From NCBI GenBank assembly GCA_943846615.1, contig OX044354.1, positions 2,063,001 to 2,127,000 of the forward strand: DNA of 64,000 nt, read 5' to 3'. Source of the stretch: an uncultured Amylibacter sp. (GTDB taxonomy: Bacteria > Pseudomonadota > Alphaproteobacteria > Rhodobacterales > Rhodobacteraceae). Below are positions 1-9,287 of this stretch, piece by piece. The translations under genes and the position numbers were made by a program. The notes beneath the pieces were generated by a model that saw nothing but the letters and a program-made list of their open reading frames with translations, was not told the DNA's origin and ran no database searches. Numbering within the stretch: position 1 is the first letter of the stretch; each line of letters begins with the position of its first letter.

Positions 1-1817
1 TGTACCCACGCCACATCCATCGCGGATAATGCATCAAATATTTCAACCGCTTTTGCGGGCTGGCCGAACTCTAATAATCGCACGCCATATGCGGCCATGA
101 ATGCGGGGTGATTACCACTGCGTTCAACGGCGATCTGCATTGCGCCAAGGCCTGCATCATTTTCACCCACACGAAAACACCCCACGGCCAAACGTTTCGC
201 GGATAATGCATCACCATCCTTGGCTATCGCGCGTAACCTGTCCAACGATCCACCCGATTGCATCACATCATTTAGCACCGCAATTCCATCGGGCAGGCTG
301 TCCACAATATCGCGCACCATAATCGATTTCATCTGCAATTTGCGCCGCGTCTTTGGGTTCACAAATTCCAACCAATCCATCAGGGCAACAGGAGCCATAT
401 GGTTTTTCAAATGAAACGGGCTTTGCACCGCATCGGGGAAGGCGCGTTTACTTAAACGTCGAAACCCTTTCTGCGGGGGGATCGCGGACTTTAACGTCAA
501 ATCATCGTAACCCATCCCATCAAACCACGCGCCACCACCACGCATCAACACGGATGTTACATAACTGACAAAGGGCGATTCAGGATAATACCAATGCGCC
601 CACGCCAAATGGCGCAACGCCACATCACGCGCCCCCGCCAATTGATTGGCATAGGCAAGTGCAGCAAATGGTTCTCCCAACGCGGAAACATGTTGAAACC
701 CATATGTTTGAACCATGTCCCCCAACCACGAAACAGGATCCAGATCACCGGTGAATAATGTATGTTTCAATCCCGCATCCAACACATGCATTGTCGTAAT
801 TCCATGGGCTTGCGCCAACTTGGCCACGTCAATCACATCCATTTTCGGATGCGCATAATCACAATATTTCATCAACGTATTCAGCGACTGTTTGTAATCA
901 CCCTCGCTGTGAAATGCATCAACACCAATCTTAATATCGCGTGCCAATTTGTTAATCGCGATACGTATTTGCGCTGGGGTTAATAAATCTTCGACAGGTT
1001 CACGTATTACGGCGGATAAATCGGCCGCCACGGTGGAATATGCACTGTTTTGCGGGCATAAAATCCGCGCACAACGGCTCATCAAATACATCTCTGCTAA
1101 ATCAATATGCAAATCAGGTTGCCCATCCGCACCCGTCATCTGTGCGGCACCCACTGCGGTTTCATAACGCGCCAGATAGGTGCCCAAAACCGCCTCATCA
1201 TCGCAAAAGAAAACAAACCGCACATCGGATTTATATAAATCATCCAACGCGGCAAAGTAGATCGCATCAGGCACAAATTGCCCATGCCAAAAACCCTCTG
1301 ATGTGTTGGGGTTTCGAATAACATCACCACGGCGAATATGGACGCCAATATATTGAACATCACCGCCCAGCGCGCCATCAATATGATCCATCGCGGCGCG
1401 AAATGCAGGCGCAAAATCAAGGCTTTGAAACGCCTGCGCAAATCCTGCACGCGCTGTTGCTACATCCTCAAACGGTAAGGGAACCGCACCTTCGCGTGTC
1501 GTGAACCCAAAATCCCCACCATTGGCGACCTGCGCGTCAAAGGCATCGCGCGTCATGGGACGGGATTTTTTGGGAATGGCGTTAAATTTCAAACTGCCCT
1601 GCGGGGTGTCGGGGGGCAAGAAATGATCACGAATGAACGCGGGCGAAAAAACCGCCTCTGGCGTTACCAATTCAGGGTATGCATTCTTGGGCTTGCTCCA
1701 AAAAATCTGTAAATCCAGATCAAACATATCCGCCATACGCTTTGCGTTCACCATCGCGGATAAACGCCCACCCAACCGATCGGGCCGTACAGCAAATACT
1801 TTGTTTTTTGGCATCAT
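1..1817 (-). CDS. Fucosyltransferase-like glycosyltransferase with C-terminal repeat region (3' end cut by window edge)
   Basis: The frame is open from an ATG at 1817 to the left edge, giving at least 605 residues with no stop. An AAGGGA ribosome binding site lies just upstream. Residues 2-40 contain a DRLGGRLSAM segment, and HIRRGD lies at about 160-165. A later segment, MSRCARILCPQNSAYST, resembles the donor-binding end of GT11/GT23-type fucosyltransferases (NodZ-like superfamily). The HxRRGD motif in these families contacts GDP-fucose. The last 100 visible residues look like TPR-type helical repeats (AKRLAVGCFRVGE, AVEIFDALSAM). The gene follows dmdA by 57 bp on the same strand. Acceptor and exact donor are unknown; a surface polysaccharide or glycoprotein role is inference. 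Confidence 0.75.
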   Translation of the reverse strand, partial: MMPKNKVFAVRPDRLGGRLSAMVNAKRMADMFDLDLQIFWSKPKNAYPELVTPEAVFSPAFIRDHFLPPDTPQGSLKFNAIPKKSRPMTRDAFDAQVANGGDFGFTTREGAVPLPFEDVATARAGFAQAFQSLDFAPAFRAAMDHIDGALGGDVQYIGVHIRRGDVIRNPNTSEGFWHGQFVPDAIYFAALDDLYKSDVRFVFFCDDEAVLGTYLARYETAVGAAQMTGADGQPDLHIDLAEMYLMSRCARILCPQNSAYSTVAADLSAVIREPVEDLLTPAQIRIAINKLARDIKIGVDAFHSEGDYKQSLNTLMKYCDYAHPKMDVIDVAKLAQAHGITTMHVLDAGLKHTLFTGDLDPVSWLGDMVQTYGFQHVSALGEPFAALAYANQLAGARDVALRHLAWAHWYYPESPFVSYVTSVLMRGGGAWFDGMGYDDLTLKSAIPPQKGFRRLSKRAFPDAVQSPFHLKNHMAPVALMDWLEFVNPKTRRKLQMKSIMVRDIVDSLPDGIAVLNDVMQSGGSLDRLRAIAKDGDALSAKRLAVGCFRVGENDAGLGAMQIAVERSGNHPAFMAAYGVRLLEFGQPAKAVEIFDALSAMDVAWV

Positions 1818-1873
1818 AATCCCTTGGCGCAAACTGTTCCCAATTTGCGCCAAACGGCGCTTATGCGCAACGG

Positions 1874-3031
1874 CTATTCAGGGGGCAATTTGCGAAACGC
1901 GATCATTTCTTGAACACGTTTCCCCATTGTGCCCACTTCGCAAATGGTTCCTTCACGTGATCCTTGTAATGATTCCACGGTCACTTTGGCTCCATCATAT
2001 GCATGCTCAACAGACACCATCGCAAATCCAATATTGCCTTCATAATCGGGCGAAAACACGGCGGATGTCAAAATCCCCACCTTTTTGCCATCCACAGTCA
2101 ACGGTTCTGGAACCGAAACGGATGTCATTTCCATCCCATCCATTTCAATCCCCATCAAACGCTTGGTGACACCCGCATCGCGCTGGGCAATCAATGCGGC
2201 CTTGCCGATGAAATCTGCATCACCATCCAGATTGATGAACTTTTCCAATCCTGCTTCTAACGGCGTATCCTCGCGGGTCATGTCATTGCCATATGACAAC
2301 AAACCACCCTCGATACGCTCGATCAGGTTTGGGCAACCAGGGCGCAGATAATATTTCTCACCCTTATCCCAAATGGCATCCCACAAATCTTCGCCCAATG
2401 AACTGTCATCCAAATAAATCTCAAACCCGCCCTGTTTTGACCAACCTGATCGCGCGATGTTCAACATACGGCCCTTGAACGGGAACGCGGCAAAGCGGAA
2501 AAATTTGATGTCTCGAATTGCTTCGCCAAACACATCCACCATCAAATCCTCTGCCATTGGCCCTTGGATCGCCAATGGTGAAACATCGGGTTCACTTACC
2601 TCAACGTCAATCCCCATCCCGTATGCCAATCCCTGAACCCATAACAACATGTCGCTGTCCGCAATGGAAAACCAATACTGATCATCCGCAATTCGCAATG
2701 CGACGGGATCATTGATCATTTTGCCGTGCTGGTCACAAATCGGGGCGTAATAACACCGCCCAACCTGTGCCTTGGATAAATCACGCGCGGAAATTAGGCA
2801 GGCCAGCTTATGCGCATCAGGCCCTTTGATTTCCACTTGGCGTTCCACGGATACATCCCAAATCTGAACGTATTCCTTCAAATGCGAATAATCCTGACGC
2901 AATCCGCCAAACACTGTCGGCAACCACATGTGATTATAAACCGTATATCCCGTTGCCCCATTTTCGGCCACGCGGTTGCTGTACGGGGTTGTGCGCAAAC
3001 GCCGTGACGGCGAAATTAATGTATCTGCCAT
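1874..3031 (-). CDS. dmdA: Dimethylsulfoniopropionate demethylase, GcvT-family
   Basis: This cytosolic enzyme of 385 residues moves one methyl group from DMSP to tetrahydrofolate, giving methylmercaptopropionate and 5-methyl-THF. It is a GcvT-fold protein. The N-terminus (SPSRRLRTTPYSNRV, then GYTVYNHMWLPTVF) and WDVSVERQVEIKGPDA are hallmarks I associate with DmdA rather than the glycine-cleavage T protein. The segments PLAIQGP, GGFEIYLD and NLIERIEGGLLSYGNDM also fit. Length is close to known DmdA (about 365-370). The start at 3031 has a TGGAG ribosome binding site. It is divergent from metY across about 120 bp. Substrate assignment is by motif memory; a paralogous aminomethyltransferase with another methylated substrate is the alternative. 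Confidence 0.82.
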   Translation of the reverse strand: MADTLISPSRRLRTTPYSNRVAENGATGYTVYNHMWLPTVFGGLRQDYSHLKEYVQIWDVSVERQVEIKGPDAHKLACLISARDLSKAQVGRCYYAPICDQHGKMINDPVALRIADDQYWFSIADSDMLLWVQGLAYGMGIDVEVSEPDVSPLAIQGPMAEDLMVDVFGEAIRDIKFFRFAAFPFKGRMLNIARSGWSKQGGFEIYLDDSSLGEDLWDAIWDKGEKYYLRPGCPNLIERIEGGLLSYGNDMTREDTPLEAGLEKFINLDGDADFIGKAALIAQRDAGVTKRLMGIEMDGMEMTSVSVPEPLTVDGKKVGILTSAVFSPDYEGNIGFAMVSVEHAYDGAKVTVESLQGSREGTICEVGTMGKRVQEMIAFRKLPPE

Positions 3032-3151
3032 GTCGAAAACTCCATTTGTTTCATTTTCCTATTTAAATGTCTTACATTTGGAAAAAATGTTTAGTAGGGT
3101 CATTTCGTAGCCTAAAAACGGCATCCATAAGCAACATTATCGGAGGATATG
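3032..3151. promoter_or_regulatory. Divergent dmdA/metY promoter region with inverted repeat
   Basis: This AT-rich gap between two divergent genes holds a perfect inverted repeat, AAATGT-CTT-ACATTT, at 3065-3079. A further AAATGT lies at 3085-3090. This looks like an operator for a regulator shared by both directions. A GGAGG ribosome binding site at 3142-3146 favours the second of two adjacent ATG codons (3152) for metY. I see no SAM-II-type riboswitch structure here. Confidence 0.5.
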
Positions 3152-4447
3152 ATGACTGGTGATTTCAAATTCGACACGCTCAGCTTGCACGCGGGCTTCA
3201 CACCCGATGCACGCCACGGCTCTGCGGCGGTGCCCATTCATCAAACCACATCCTACGCATTCCAAGATACGGAACATGCAGCGGCATTGTTTAATCTAGA
3301 GGTCGGCGGTCACATCTATTCCCGCATCTCCAACCCAACGGTCGCGGTGCTGGAACAACGCGTTGCGGCGCTTGATGGTGGCATCGGCGCGGTCGCCACA
3401 TCATCGGGCATGGCGGCATTATTCCTGACGGTTATGGCATTATGTTCTGCAGGCGATCACATCGTATCCTCGTCGCAAATGTACGGCGCGAACGTGAACC
3501 TGTTCCAACACACATTATCGCGCTACGGAATCACCACCACCTTCGTTGCCCCCAATGACCCGCAGGCATTCGCGGACGCAATTCAACCCAACACCAAAAT
3601 GGTATTCGGCGAGGTGATCGGAAACCCAGGCATGGATATTCTGGACGTTCCCGCCATCGGTAAAATCGCAAATGACGCGGGCGTTCCATTGGTGATCGAT
3701 GCCACATTCAACACACCATACCTGCTAAAACCGCTCCATAACGGCGCGAACATTGTGATCCATTCCCTAACGAAATGGATGGGCGGTCACGGCATCGCGC
3801 TGGGCGGTGCAATCGTGGATGGCGGCAATTTCGACTGGGGCCAAAACGACCGCTTCCCAACCCTCACATCCCCGCACTTCGGCTTCCAAGGCGTGAACTT
3901 GTACGAGGAATACGGCCCCGCCGCTTTTATCACCCGTGTGCGGACAGAGGGCATGTATAATGTCGGCCCATGCATGTCGCCCACCAACGCATTCCACCTG
4001 ATCCAAGGCATCGAAACATTGGGCCTACGCATGGAACGCCACATGGCAAACACCGCGAAAATGCTGGATTTCCTTACCAACCACGAAGGCATCTCATGGG
4101 TCAAACACCCAACTTTGCCCGATCATCCAGATCACGAGGTCGCCAAACGCCTGATGCCCAAAGGCGCAGGCTCGGTCATCGCATGCGGTATCAAGGGCGG
4201 TCGTGACGCGGGCCGTGCCTTTATCGAAAACGTACAGGTGGCAACGCATCTGGCAAACGTCGGCGATGCCAAAACACTCGTCATCCACCCAGGTTCCACA
4301 ACCCACAGCCACATCACTCCCGAAGCAATGGTCGCCGCTGGCCTCACAGACGACCTCCTGCGTATTTCAGTGGGCTTGGAAGATTTCGACGACATCAAGT
4401 CCGATTTCAAACAGGCCCTACGCGCCGCATCCAAGGTAGGGGCGTAA
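3152..4447 (+). CDS. metY: O-acetylhomoserine sulfhydrylase / aminocarboxypropyltransferase, MetY type
   Basis: This is a PLP-dependent Cys/Met metabolism enzyme of 431 residues. It replaces the acetyl group of O-acetylhomoserine with sulfide or methanethiol, giving homocysteine or methionine. The start FDTLSLHAG and the motifs SSGMAA and VIDATFNTP are visible. HSLTKWMGGHG carries the PLP-binding Lys at about residue 208. The length of about 430 is typical of MetY, which is longer than MetB/MetC. The GGAGG site is five bases before ATG 3152; ATG 3149 is an alternative. It heads a rightward operon whose next gene starts 2 bp after its stop. Sitting back to back with dmdA suggests it may fix methanethiol released from DMSP; that link is inference. 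Confidence 0.88.
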   Translation: MTGDFKFDTLSLHAGFTPDARHGSAAVPIHQTTSYAFQDTEHAAALFNLEVGGHIYSRISNPTVAVLEQRVAALDGGIGAVATSSGMAALFLTVMALCSAGDHIVSSSQMYGANVNLFQHTLSRYGITTTFVAPNDPQAFADAIQPNTKMVFGEVIGNPGMDILDVPAIGKIANDAGVPLVIDATFNTPYLLKPLHNGANIVIHSLTKWMGGHGIALGGAIVDGGNFDWGQNDRFPTLTSPHFGFQGVNLYEEYGPAAFITRVRTEGMYNVGPCMSPTNAFHLIQGIETLGLRMERHMANTAKMLDFLTNHEGISWVKHPTLPDHPDHEVAKRLMPKGAGSVIACGIKGGRDAGRAFIENVQVATHLANVGDAKTLVIHPGSTTHSHITPEAMVAAGLTDDLLRISVGLEDFDDIKSDFKQALRAASKVGA

Positions 4448-4449
4448 TC

Positions 4450-5247
4450 ATGAAACTGCACGTCAACGGAACGGAAACATTCATCTCAACAGGAGGTCGC
4501 GATTTCGACGCATCCGCCAACACATTAATCTTTATACATGGATCGGGGCAAAGCCACCTTTCCTTCATGCTACAGGGCCGCTTCTTCGCCAATCGCGGTT
4601 GGTCGGTTCTGGCCCCTGACATGCCCGCACACGGCCTGTCATCGGGCACGCCACTGACGTCCATCGCCCAAATGGCCGACTGGCATATCGCGTTGATGGA
4701 TGAACTCGGCGTCAAAACCGCCAATATCATCGGCCACTCACAGGGCGGCCTCATCGCCCTCGATCTGGCCGCACGCTATCCCGACCGCGTCACGGGCCTC
4801 TCATTGGTGGCATGCGCACTGGCGATCCCAGTAAACGATGCATTACTGGACATGGCCAAAAACCGCGAACCCGCCGCAATCGGCGCAATGACGGATTGGG
4901 GGCACGGCCCCGATGGCCACGCCCACGACCACACGATGCCGGGTCAAAACCACCTAAACTACGGCGTCCAAATGATGTCCGCCAACGAGACAGGCGCACT
5001 CTACGCCGATCTTCAGGCTTGCGTCGATTACACAGACGGCCCAACCGCGGCCGCCCAAATCAAATGCCCAACCCAAGTCATCGTCGCCACACGCGATAAA
5101 ATGACCCCAATAAAATTTGGCCTGAAATTGGCGGATGCGCTGGGCACCACCGACATCACAACAATCCAAAACGCAGGCCATATGTTGCCGTCCGAACGAC
5201 CAACAGAGGTCAACCGCGCCATCCGTCCCTTCTTTGCACAGGTTTAA
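4450..5247 (+). CDS. Alpha/beta hydrolase
   Basis: This 265-residue protein has an alpha/beta-hydrolase fold. The oxyanion-hole region is IFIHGSGQSHLSF near residue 30, the nucleophile elbow GHSQGG is near 100, and a C-terminal AGHMLPSERP holds the likely catalytic His. It has no signal peptide, so it is probably cytosolic. It lies 2 bp after metY and 2 bp before the FadN-like gene, so it is co-transcribed and probably acts on an ester or thioester intermediate of the same pathway. The substrate cannot be told from sequence. Confidence 0.82.
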   Translation: MKLHVNGTETFISTGGRDFDASANTLIFIHGSGQSHLSFMLQGRFFANRGWSVLAPDMPAHGLSSGTPLTSIAQMADWHIALMDELGVKTANIIGHSQGGLIALDLAARYPDRVTGLSLVACALAIPVNDALLDMAKNREPAAIGAMTDWGHGPDGHAHDHTMPGQNHLNYGVQMMSANETGALYADLQACVDYTDGPTAAAQIKCPTQVIVATRDKMTPIKFGLKLADALGTTDITTIQNAGHMLPSERPTEVNRAIRPFFAQV

Positions 5248-5249
5248 AA

Positions 5250-7574
5250 ATGACTGATTTCAAACGTATCGCCGTTATTGGTGCTGGCACCATGGGCGCA
5301 GGCATCGCCGCGCAAATTGCAAACGCAGGGCACAAGGTTCTTCTGATGGATCTCCCTGGGAAGGATGACCCCTTGGGTGTGGTAAATGCAGCAAGGCAAC
5401 GCCTGTTAAAATCCGACCCACCTGCATTGGTGCACAAACCGCGCATCGAATTGATTGAACTCGGAAATATCCGTGATGATTTCGAAAAACTCGCCGAATG
5501 CGATTGGATCGTCGAGGCTATCGTAGAACGCTTGGATATAAAACGCGACCTCTACAAACGCCTTAACGATACGATCAACGCCGATTGCGTGGTCACATCC
5601 AACACTTCCACCATCCCAATTTCCCTCCTCGTGGCGGACATGCCACTGGAATTCCGCAAACGCTTCGCGATCACGCATTACTTTAACCCAGTGCGTTACA
5701 TGCGCCTGCTGGAATTGGTACGCGGCACCGACACGGACGAGGCAATCATGGATCGCCTTGCAAACTACAATGACACCGTGATGGGCAAGGGCGTCGTGCG
5801 TTGCAACGACACACCGGGTTTCCTAGGCAACCGTGTGGGCGTTTTCGCCCTACAGGTCGGAATGGACGAGGCGCATAAAAACAACCTGACCGTTGAAGTG
5901 GCAGACGCCCTTATGGGCCGCCCTATGGGAATCCCCAAAACGGGCGTCTTCGGCCTCTACGATCTCATCGGTGTCGATCTGATGTCCGACGTGGTCAAAA
6001 CGCTCGAAGATATCTTGCCCGAAGGCGATGTATTCTACACCGTCGGTCGCAACGGTCCCATTGCCCCAATGATTGCCAATATGATCGAAAACGGTTTCAC
6101 AGGTCAAAAGGGGCAGGGTGGTTTCTACTCCCTTGATGAAACGAACGCGCGCGATCTAACAACGGGCGCATACCGCCCCAAAATCACCACGCTCCCCGCA
6201 TCGTCAATCGCCGCTGCAAACGCGATGGCGCAGGGCGATGAAACCCTCCCAATCATGATCGATGGCAACGATGCAGAAGCCAAATTCTGCCGCCGCTTCC
6301 TCGCCCGCGTGCTGGCCTATGCCGCCAACCTAATCCCCTCCGTCACTACCAGCCCCCAAGACATCGACGACGCCATGAAACTCGGTTTCAACTGGGTGCG
6401 CGGTCCGTTTGAAATGATCGATGCGCTGGGCGCCCAAACCACAGCCGATTTGATCCGCGAGGCAGGGATGGAAATTCCTCTTTTAATCACAAAATCGATC
6501 AACAACGGTCCATTTTACTCTGTTGAGAACAACACATTAAACGTGCTGACCTTCAACAACGCGCCAACCTACACCCCCGTGCAGTTACCTGAAAACACCG
6601 AACGTTTTCACATGACAAAACGCACACTAACGCCAATCAAATCAAACGCGGCCGCCAGCCTTTATAAACTGGACGGCGACCTACGCCTGATCGAATTCCA
6701 CTCCAAGGCAAACGCCCTCACAGGCGAATCCATGGAAATCGTCTTGGCGGCCGCAAACGACCATGGACGCGGCATTATCGTTCACAACGACGCCCAACAT
6801 TTCTCCGCTGGCGTCGACCTAAACCGCTTCCGCGCGTTTATCGAGGCGGGCGATTGGGATGGCATGGATGCCTTCCTTAACGACTTCCAGCAGGCAGTAA
6901 AAGCATTGAAATACACCCCCGTGCCCGTCCTCGGCGCACCCTCTGGCCTATCCATCGGCGGCGGCTTCGAAGTTCTGGCGCATTGCGACAAAATCATCGC
7001 CCACACTAACACCGTATTCGGCCTTGTCGAAACGGGCGTCGGCGTGGTTCCAGGTGGTGGAGGTGTAAAAGAAACTTTGCATCGCTGGTATGCTGCCACT
7101 AACGACGCTGAAAAAGCCGCATGGAACACATGGATGCAAATCGGATACGGTCAAATTGGCAACAGCCCCGATCAATCCGCCCGCATGCAATACTACCTGC
7201 CTGATCGCGATATCGAGGTTCTAAACCGCGACAAACTCCTGCACGTCGCCGCCACCGAAATGGCAAAAATGCAACCCAACTACACCGCCCCAACCACACC
7301 AGAATTTCACCTGCCGGGTCGCGCAATCCTGACAAAAATGTCCGACTTCATGCAAAAGGGCATCGATGACGGCCTCTTCCACCCACACGACAAAACCGTC
7401 GCGATGCAAGTCGCCGAAATCGTCGTCAACGGGGCAGGGGACGCCCCCTTGATTGTTTCGGAACAGGACATGTATGATCGCGAACGTCGCGCGTTTCTAA
7501 ACTTGGCGAAAACACCACAAACCCACGCCCGCATCGCCACGATGCTGGACGATGGCGCGGCAATACGAAACTAG
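5250..7574 (+). CDS. 3-hydroxyacyl-CoA dehydrogenase / enoyl-CoA hydratase fusion, FadN-like
   Basis: This bifunctional beta-oxidation enzyme of 774 residues has the NAD-binding dehydrogenase first (GAGTMGAGIAAQIANAG at about 10-26). Two 3HCDH C-terminal domains follow, at about 190-290 and 340-430. A crotonase domain comes last, at about 470-680, with SAGVDL and an oxyanion-hole GLSIGGGFE. This domain order is that of Bacillus FadN and the reverse of E. coli FadB. It would hydrate an enoyl-CoA and oxidise the hydroxyacyl-CoA. No thiolase is next to it. It lies between the hydrolase and an acyl-CoA ligase. General short- or medium-chain beta-oxidation is the safe call; a role in the methylmercaptopropionate branch is speculative. 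Confidence 0.85.
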   Translation: MTDFKRIAVIGAGTMGAGIAAQIANAGHKVLLMDLPGKDDPLGVVNAARQRLLKSDPPALVHKPRIELIELGNIRDDFEKLAECDWIVEAIVERLDIKRDLYKRLNDTINADCVVTSNTSTIPISLLVADMPLEFRKRFAITHYFNPVRYMRLLELVRGTDTDEAIMDRLANYNDTVMGKGVVRCNDTPGFLGNRVGVFALQVGMDEAHKNNLTVEVADALMGRPMGIPKTGVFGLYDLIGVDLMSDVVKTLEDILPEGDVFYTVGRNGPIAPMIANMIENGFTGQKGQGGFYSLDETNARDLTTGAYRPKITTLPASSIAAANAMAQGDETLPIMIDGNDAEAKFCRRFLARVLAYAANLIPSVTTSPQDIDDAMKLGFNWVRGPFEMIDALGAQTTADLIREAGMEIPLLITKSINNGPFYSVENNTLNVLTFNNAPTYTPVQLPENTERFHMTKRTLTPIKSNAAASLYKLDGDLRLIEFHSKANALTGESMEIVLAAANDHGRGIIVHNDAQHFSAGVDLNRFRAFIEAGDWDGMDAFLNDFQQAVKALKYTPVPVLGAPSGLSIGGGFEVLAHCDKIIAHTNTVFGLVETGVGVVPGGGGVKETLHRWYAATNDAEKAAWNTWMQIGYGQIGNSPDQSARMQYYLPDRDIEVLNRDKLLHVAATEMAKMQPNYTAPTTPEFHLPGRAILTKMSDFMQKGIDDGLFHPHDKTVAMQVAEIVVNGAGDAPLIVSEQDMYDRERRAFLNLAKTPQTHARIATMLDDGAAIRN

Positions 7575-7584
7575 GGGAACAACC

Positions 7585-9189
7585 ATGAGCATCTTTGACG
7601 CATTCGAAAAAACACCGGCAAACCACACACCACTCACGCCGCTGTCATTCATCAAACGCGCGGCGCTCATGTTCCCCGATCACGACGCGGTCATCTACGG
7701 CGATCGCCGCTACACATGGTCACAAACCTACGCCCGTTCCTGCCAACTGGCCGCCGCACTCGCTAATCACGGCATCCGTCGCGGAGACACGGTCGCGGTA
7801 CTCTGCGCCAACACCCCCGAAATGGTCGAATCCCATTTCGGCATCCCCATGTCAGGCGCGGTTCTGAACAGTATCAACACCCGTCTTGACGCGGACACAA
7901 TCAGCTACATCCTTGATCACGGCGAAGCCAAAGCCTTCATCGTCGACGCCGAACTCGCCCCCCAAGCGGCACAGGCCGTCGCGGGGCGCGACATCCTGAT
8001 CATCGACGTCGCAGACCTCCAAGATAATCCAAACCCCAACCGCATCGGCACCATCGACTACGCTGATTTCGTTGCATCGGGCGATGCAAATGCAGCATGG
8101 GAAATGCCCGCCGATGAATGGGACGCAATTGCCCTTAACTACACATCCGGCTCCACTGGCCGCCCCAAGGGCGTGGTGTACCACCACCGCGGCGCACACC
8201 TGATGGCATCCAGCACAATCATGGATTGGGGCCTGCCACGCCACGTCAAATACCTCTATGTTGTGCCACTCTTCCACTGTAACGGCTGGTGCCACGGCTG
8301 GGCGATGGCGGCAATTGCGGGCACAATCGTCTGTACCCGCGCGGTCACACCCGCAGTAATTTATGACGCCATCGACCAACATAAAATCACCCACTTCGGC
8401 GGCGCACCCATTGTGCTGGGCATGATCCTGAACGCCGACGACGCGGATCGCAAACCGTTCGACTACACGGTGAATGTTTTAACCGCTGGCGCACCACCCC
8501 CTGCGGCAGTTCTGGAAGGCATCGAAAAACTGGGCTTCGACGTGACACAGGTTTACGGCCTGACAGAAAGCTATGGTCACACCGTCATGTGTTCATACAA
8601 AGATGAGTGGAACACCCTTAACACTACAGACCGCGCCAACATCAAGGCCCGCCAAGGCGCCGCAATGGTCGCTATTGATGGCCTGCGCGTGATTGATGAC
8701 AAAGGCAATGACGTCCCCGAAGACGGCGAAACAATCGGCGAAATTGTGATGCGTGGAAACACGGTGATGAAGGGCTATTTGAAAAACCCTGATGCAACAG
8801 CCAAGGCATTCGACAACGGTTGGTTTCACTCCGAAGACCTCGCTGTCATGCACCCCAACGGCTATGTCCAGATCAAGGACAGACTCAAGGATATCATCAT
8901 CTCTGGCGGCGAAAACATCTCATCGGTGGAAATCGAAGGCACCCTACACCGCCACCCCGCCGTATCCTTGGCAGCGGTCGTCGCCATGGCCGACGACAAA
9001 TGGGGCGAAGTTCCCTGCGCCTTCATCGAGTTGAAAGAGGGCGCATCGGCAACTGAGGACGAAATCATTGATTTCTGTCGCGAACATTTGGCGGGTTTCA
9101 AGCGCCCTAAACACGTGGTCTTTGGCGAGCTGCCCAAAACGGCCACAGGTAAAATCCAAAAATTCGAACTGCGTGCATCCTTGGGATAA
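7585..9189 (+). CDS. AMP-forming acyl-CoA ligase
   Basis: This 534-residue member of the ANL superfamily activates a carboxylic acid to its CoA thioester through an acyl-adenylate. The ATP-binding P-loop motif YTSGSTGRPKG lies near residue 190. YGLTESYG is near 320, the hinge region KDRLKDIIISGGENIS near 435, and the C-terminal catalytic Lys is in PKTATGKIQKFEL. I place the start at the ATG at 7585, behind AGGGGA, rather than in-frame starts upstream. It is the last gene of the metY operon. It resembles the family often annotated as fatty-acid or butyrate-CoA ligase. DmdB, the methylmercaptopropionate-CoA ligase, is a related ANL enzyme, but I cannot assign that activity here. Confidence 0.85.
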   Translation: MSIFDAFEKTPANHTPLTPLSFIKRAALMFPDHDAVIYGDRRYTWSQTYARSCQLAAALANHGIRRGDTVAVLCANTPEMVESHFGIPMSGAVLNSINTRLDADTISYILDHGEAKAFIVDAELAPQAAQAVAGRDILIIDVADLQDNPNPNRIGTIDYADFVASGDANAAWEMPADEWDAIALNYTSGSTGRPKGVVYHHRGAHLMASSTIMDWGLPRHVKYLYVVPLFHCNGWCHGWAMAAIAGTIVCTRAVTPAVIYDAIDQHKITHFGGAPIVLGMILNADDADRKPFDYTVNVLTAGAPPPAAVLEGIEKLGFDVTQVYGLTESYGHTVMCSYKDEWNTLNTTDRANIKARQGAAMVAIDGLRVIDDKGNDVPEDGETIGEIVMRGNTVMKGYLKNPDATAKAFDNGWFHSEDLAVMHPNGYVQIKDRLKDIIISGGENISSVEIEGTLHRHPAVSLAAVVAMADDKWGEVPCAFIELKEGASATEDEIIDFCREHLAGFKRPKHVVFGELPKTATGKIQKFELRASLG

Positions 9190-9222
9190 ACTGAAACAAA
9201 GGTTAATTTCTGAAATCTAGCA

Positions 9223-9246
9223 AACGTCTAGACGTTATCTAGACGT
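9223..9246. repeat. Palindrome and 11-bp-spaced TCTAGACGT direct repeat between convergent genes
   Basis: AACGTCTAGACGTT at 9223-9236 is a perfect palindrome. TCTAGACGT occurs at 9227 and again at 9238, exactly 11 bp later. A related pair, CAGACGTT and TAGACGTT, also 11 bp apart, lies at 56558-56576 in another convergent gap. The element is not an obvious terminator because it lacks a T tract. Its function is unknown. Confidence 0.4.
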
Positions 9247-9287
9247 AATACCGACACGCATTTCAGTGCCAATTTCGAAACCTTAAC

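Noticed and set aside
1633-2169. Rightward 178-codon open frame spanning the glycosyltransferase and dmdA
   Set aside because: It crosses two leftward genes and has no family features.
3032-3148. SAM-responsive riboswitch upstream of metY
   Set aside because: Expected for metY in some alphaproteobacteria, but I could not find the SAM-II consensus segments or a matching pseudoknot.
7852-8394. Leftward 180-codon open frame antisense to the acyl-CoA ligase
   Set aside because: No start signal or domain, and fully inside a strong coding gene.
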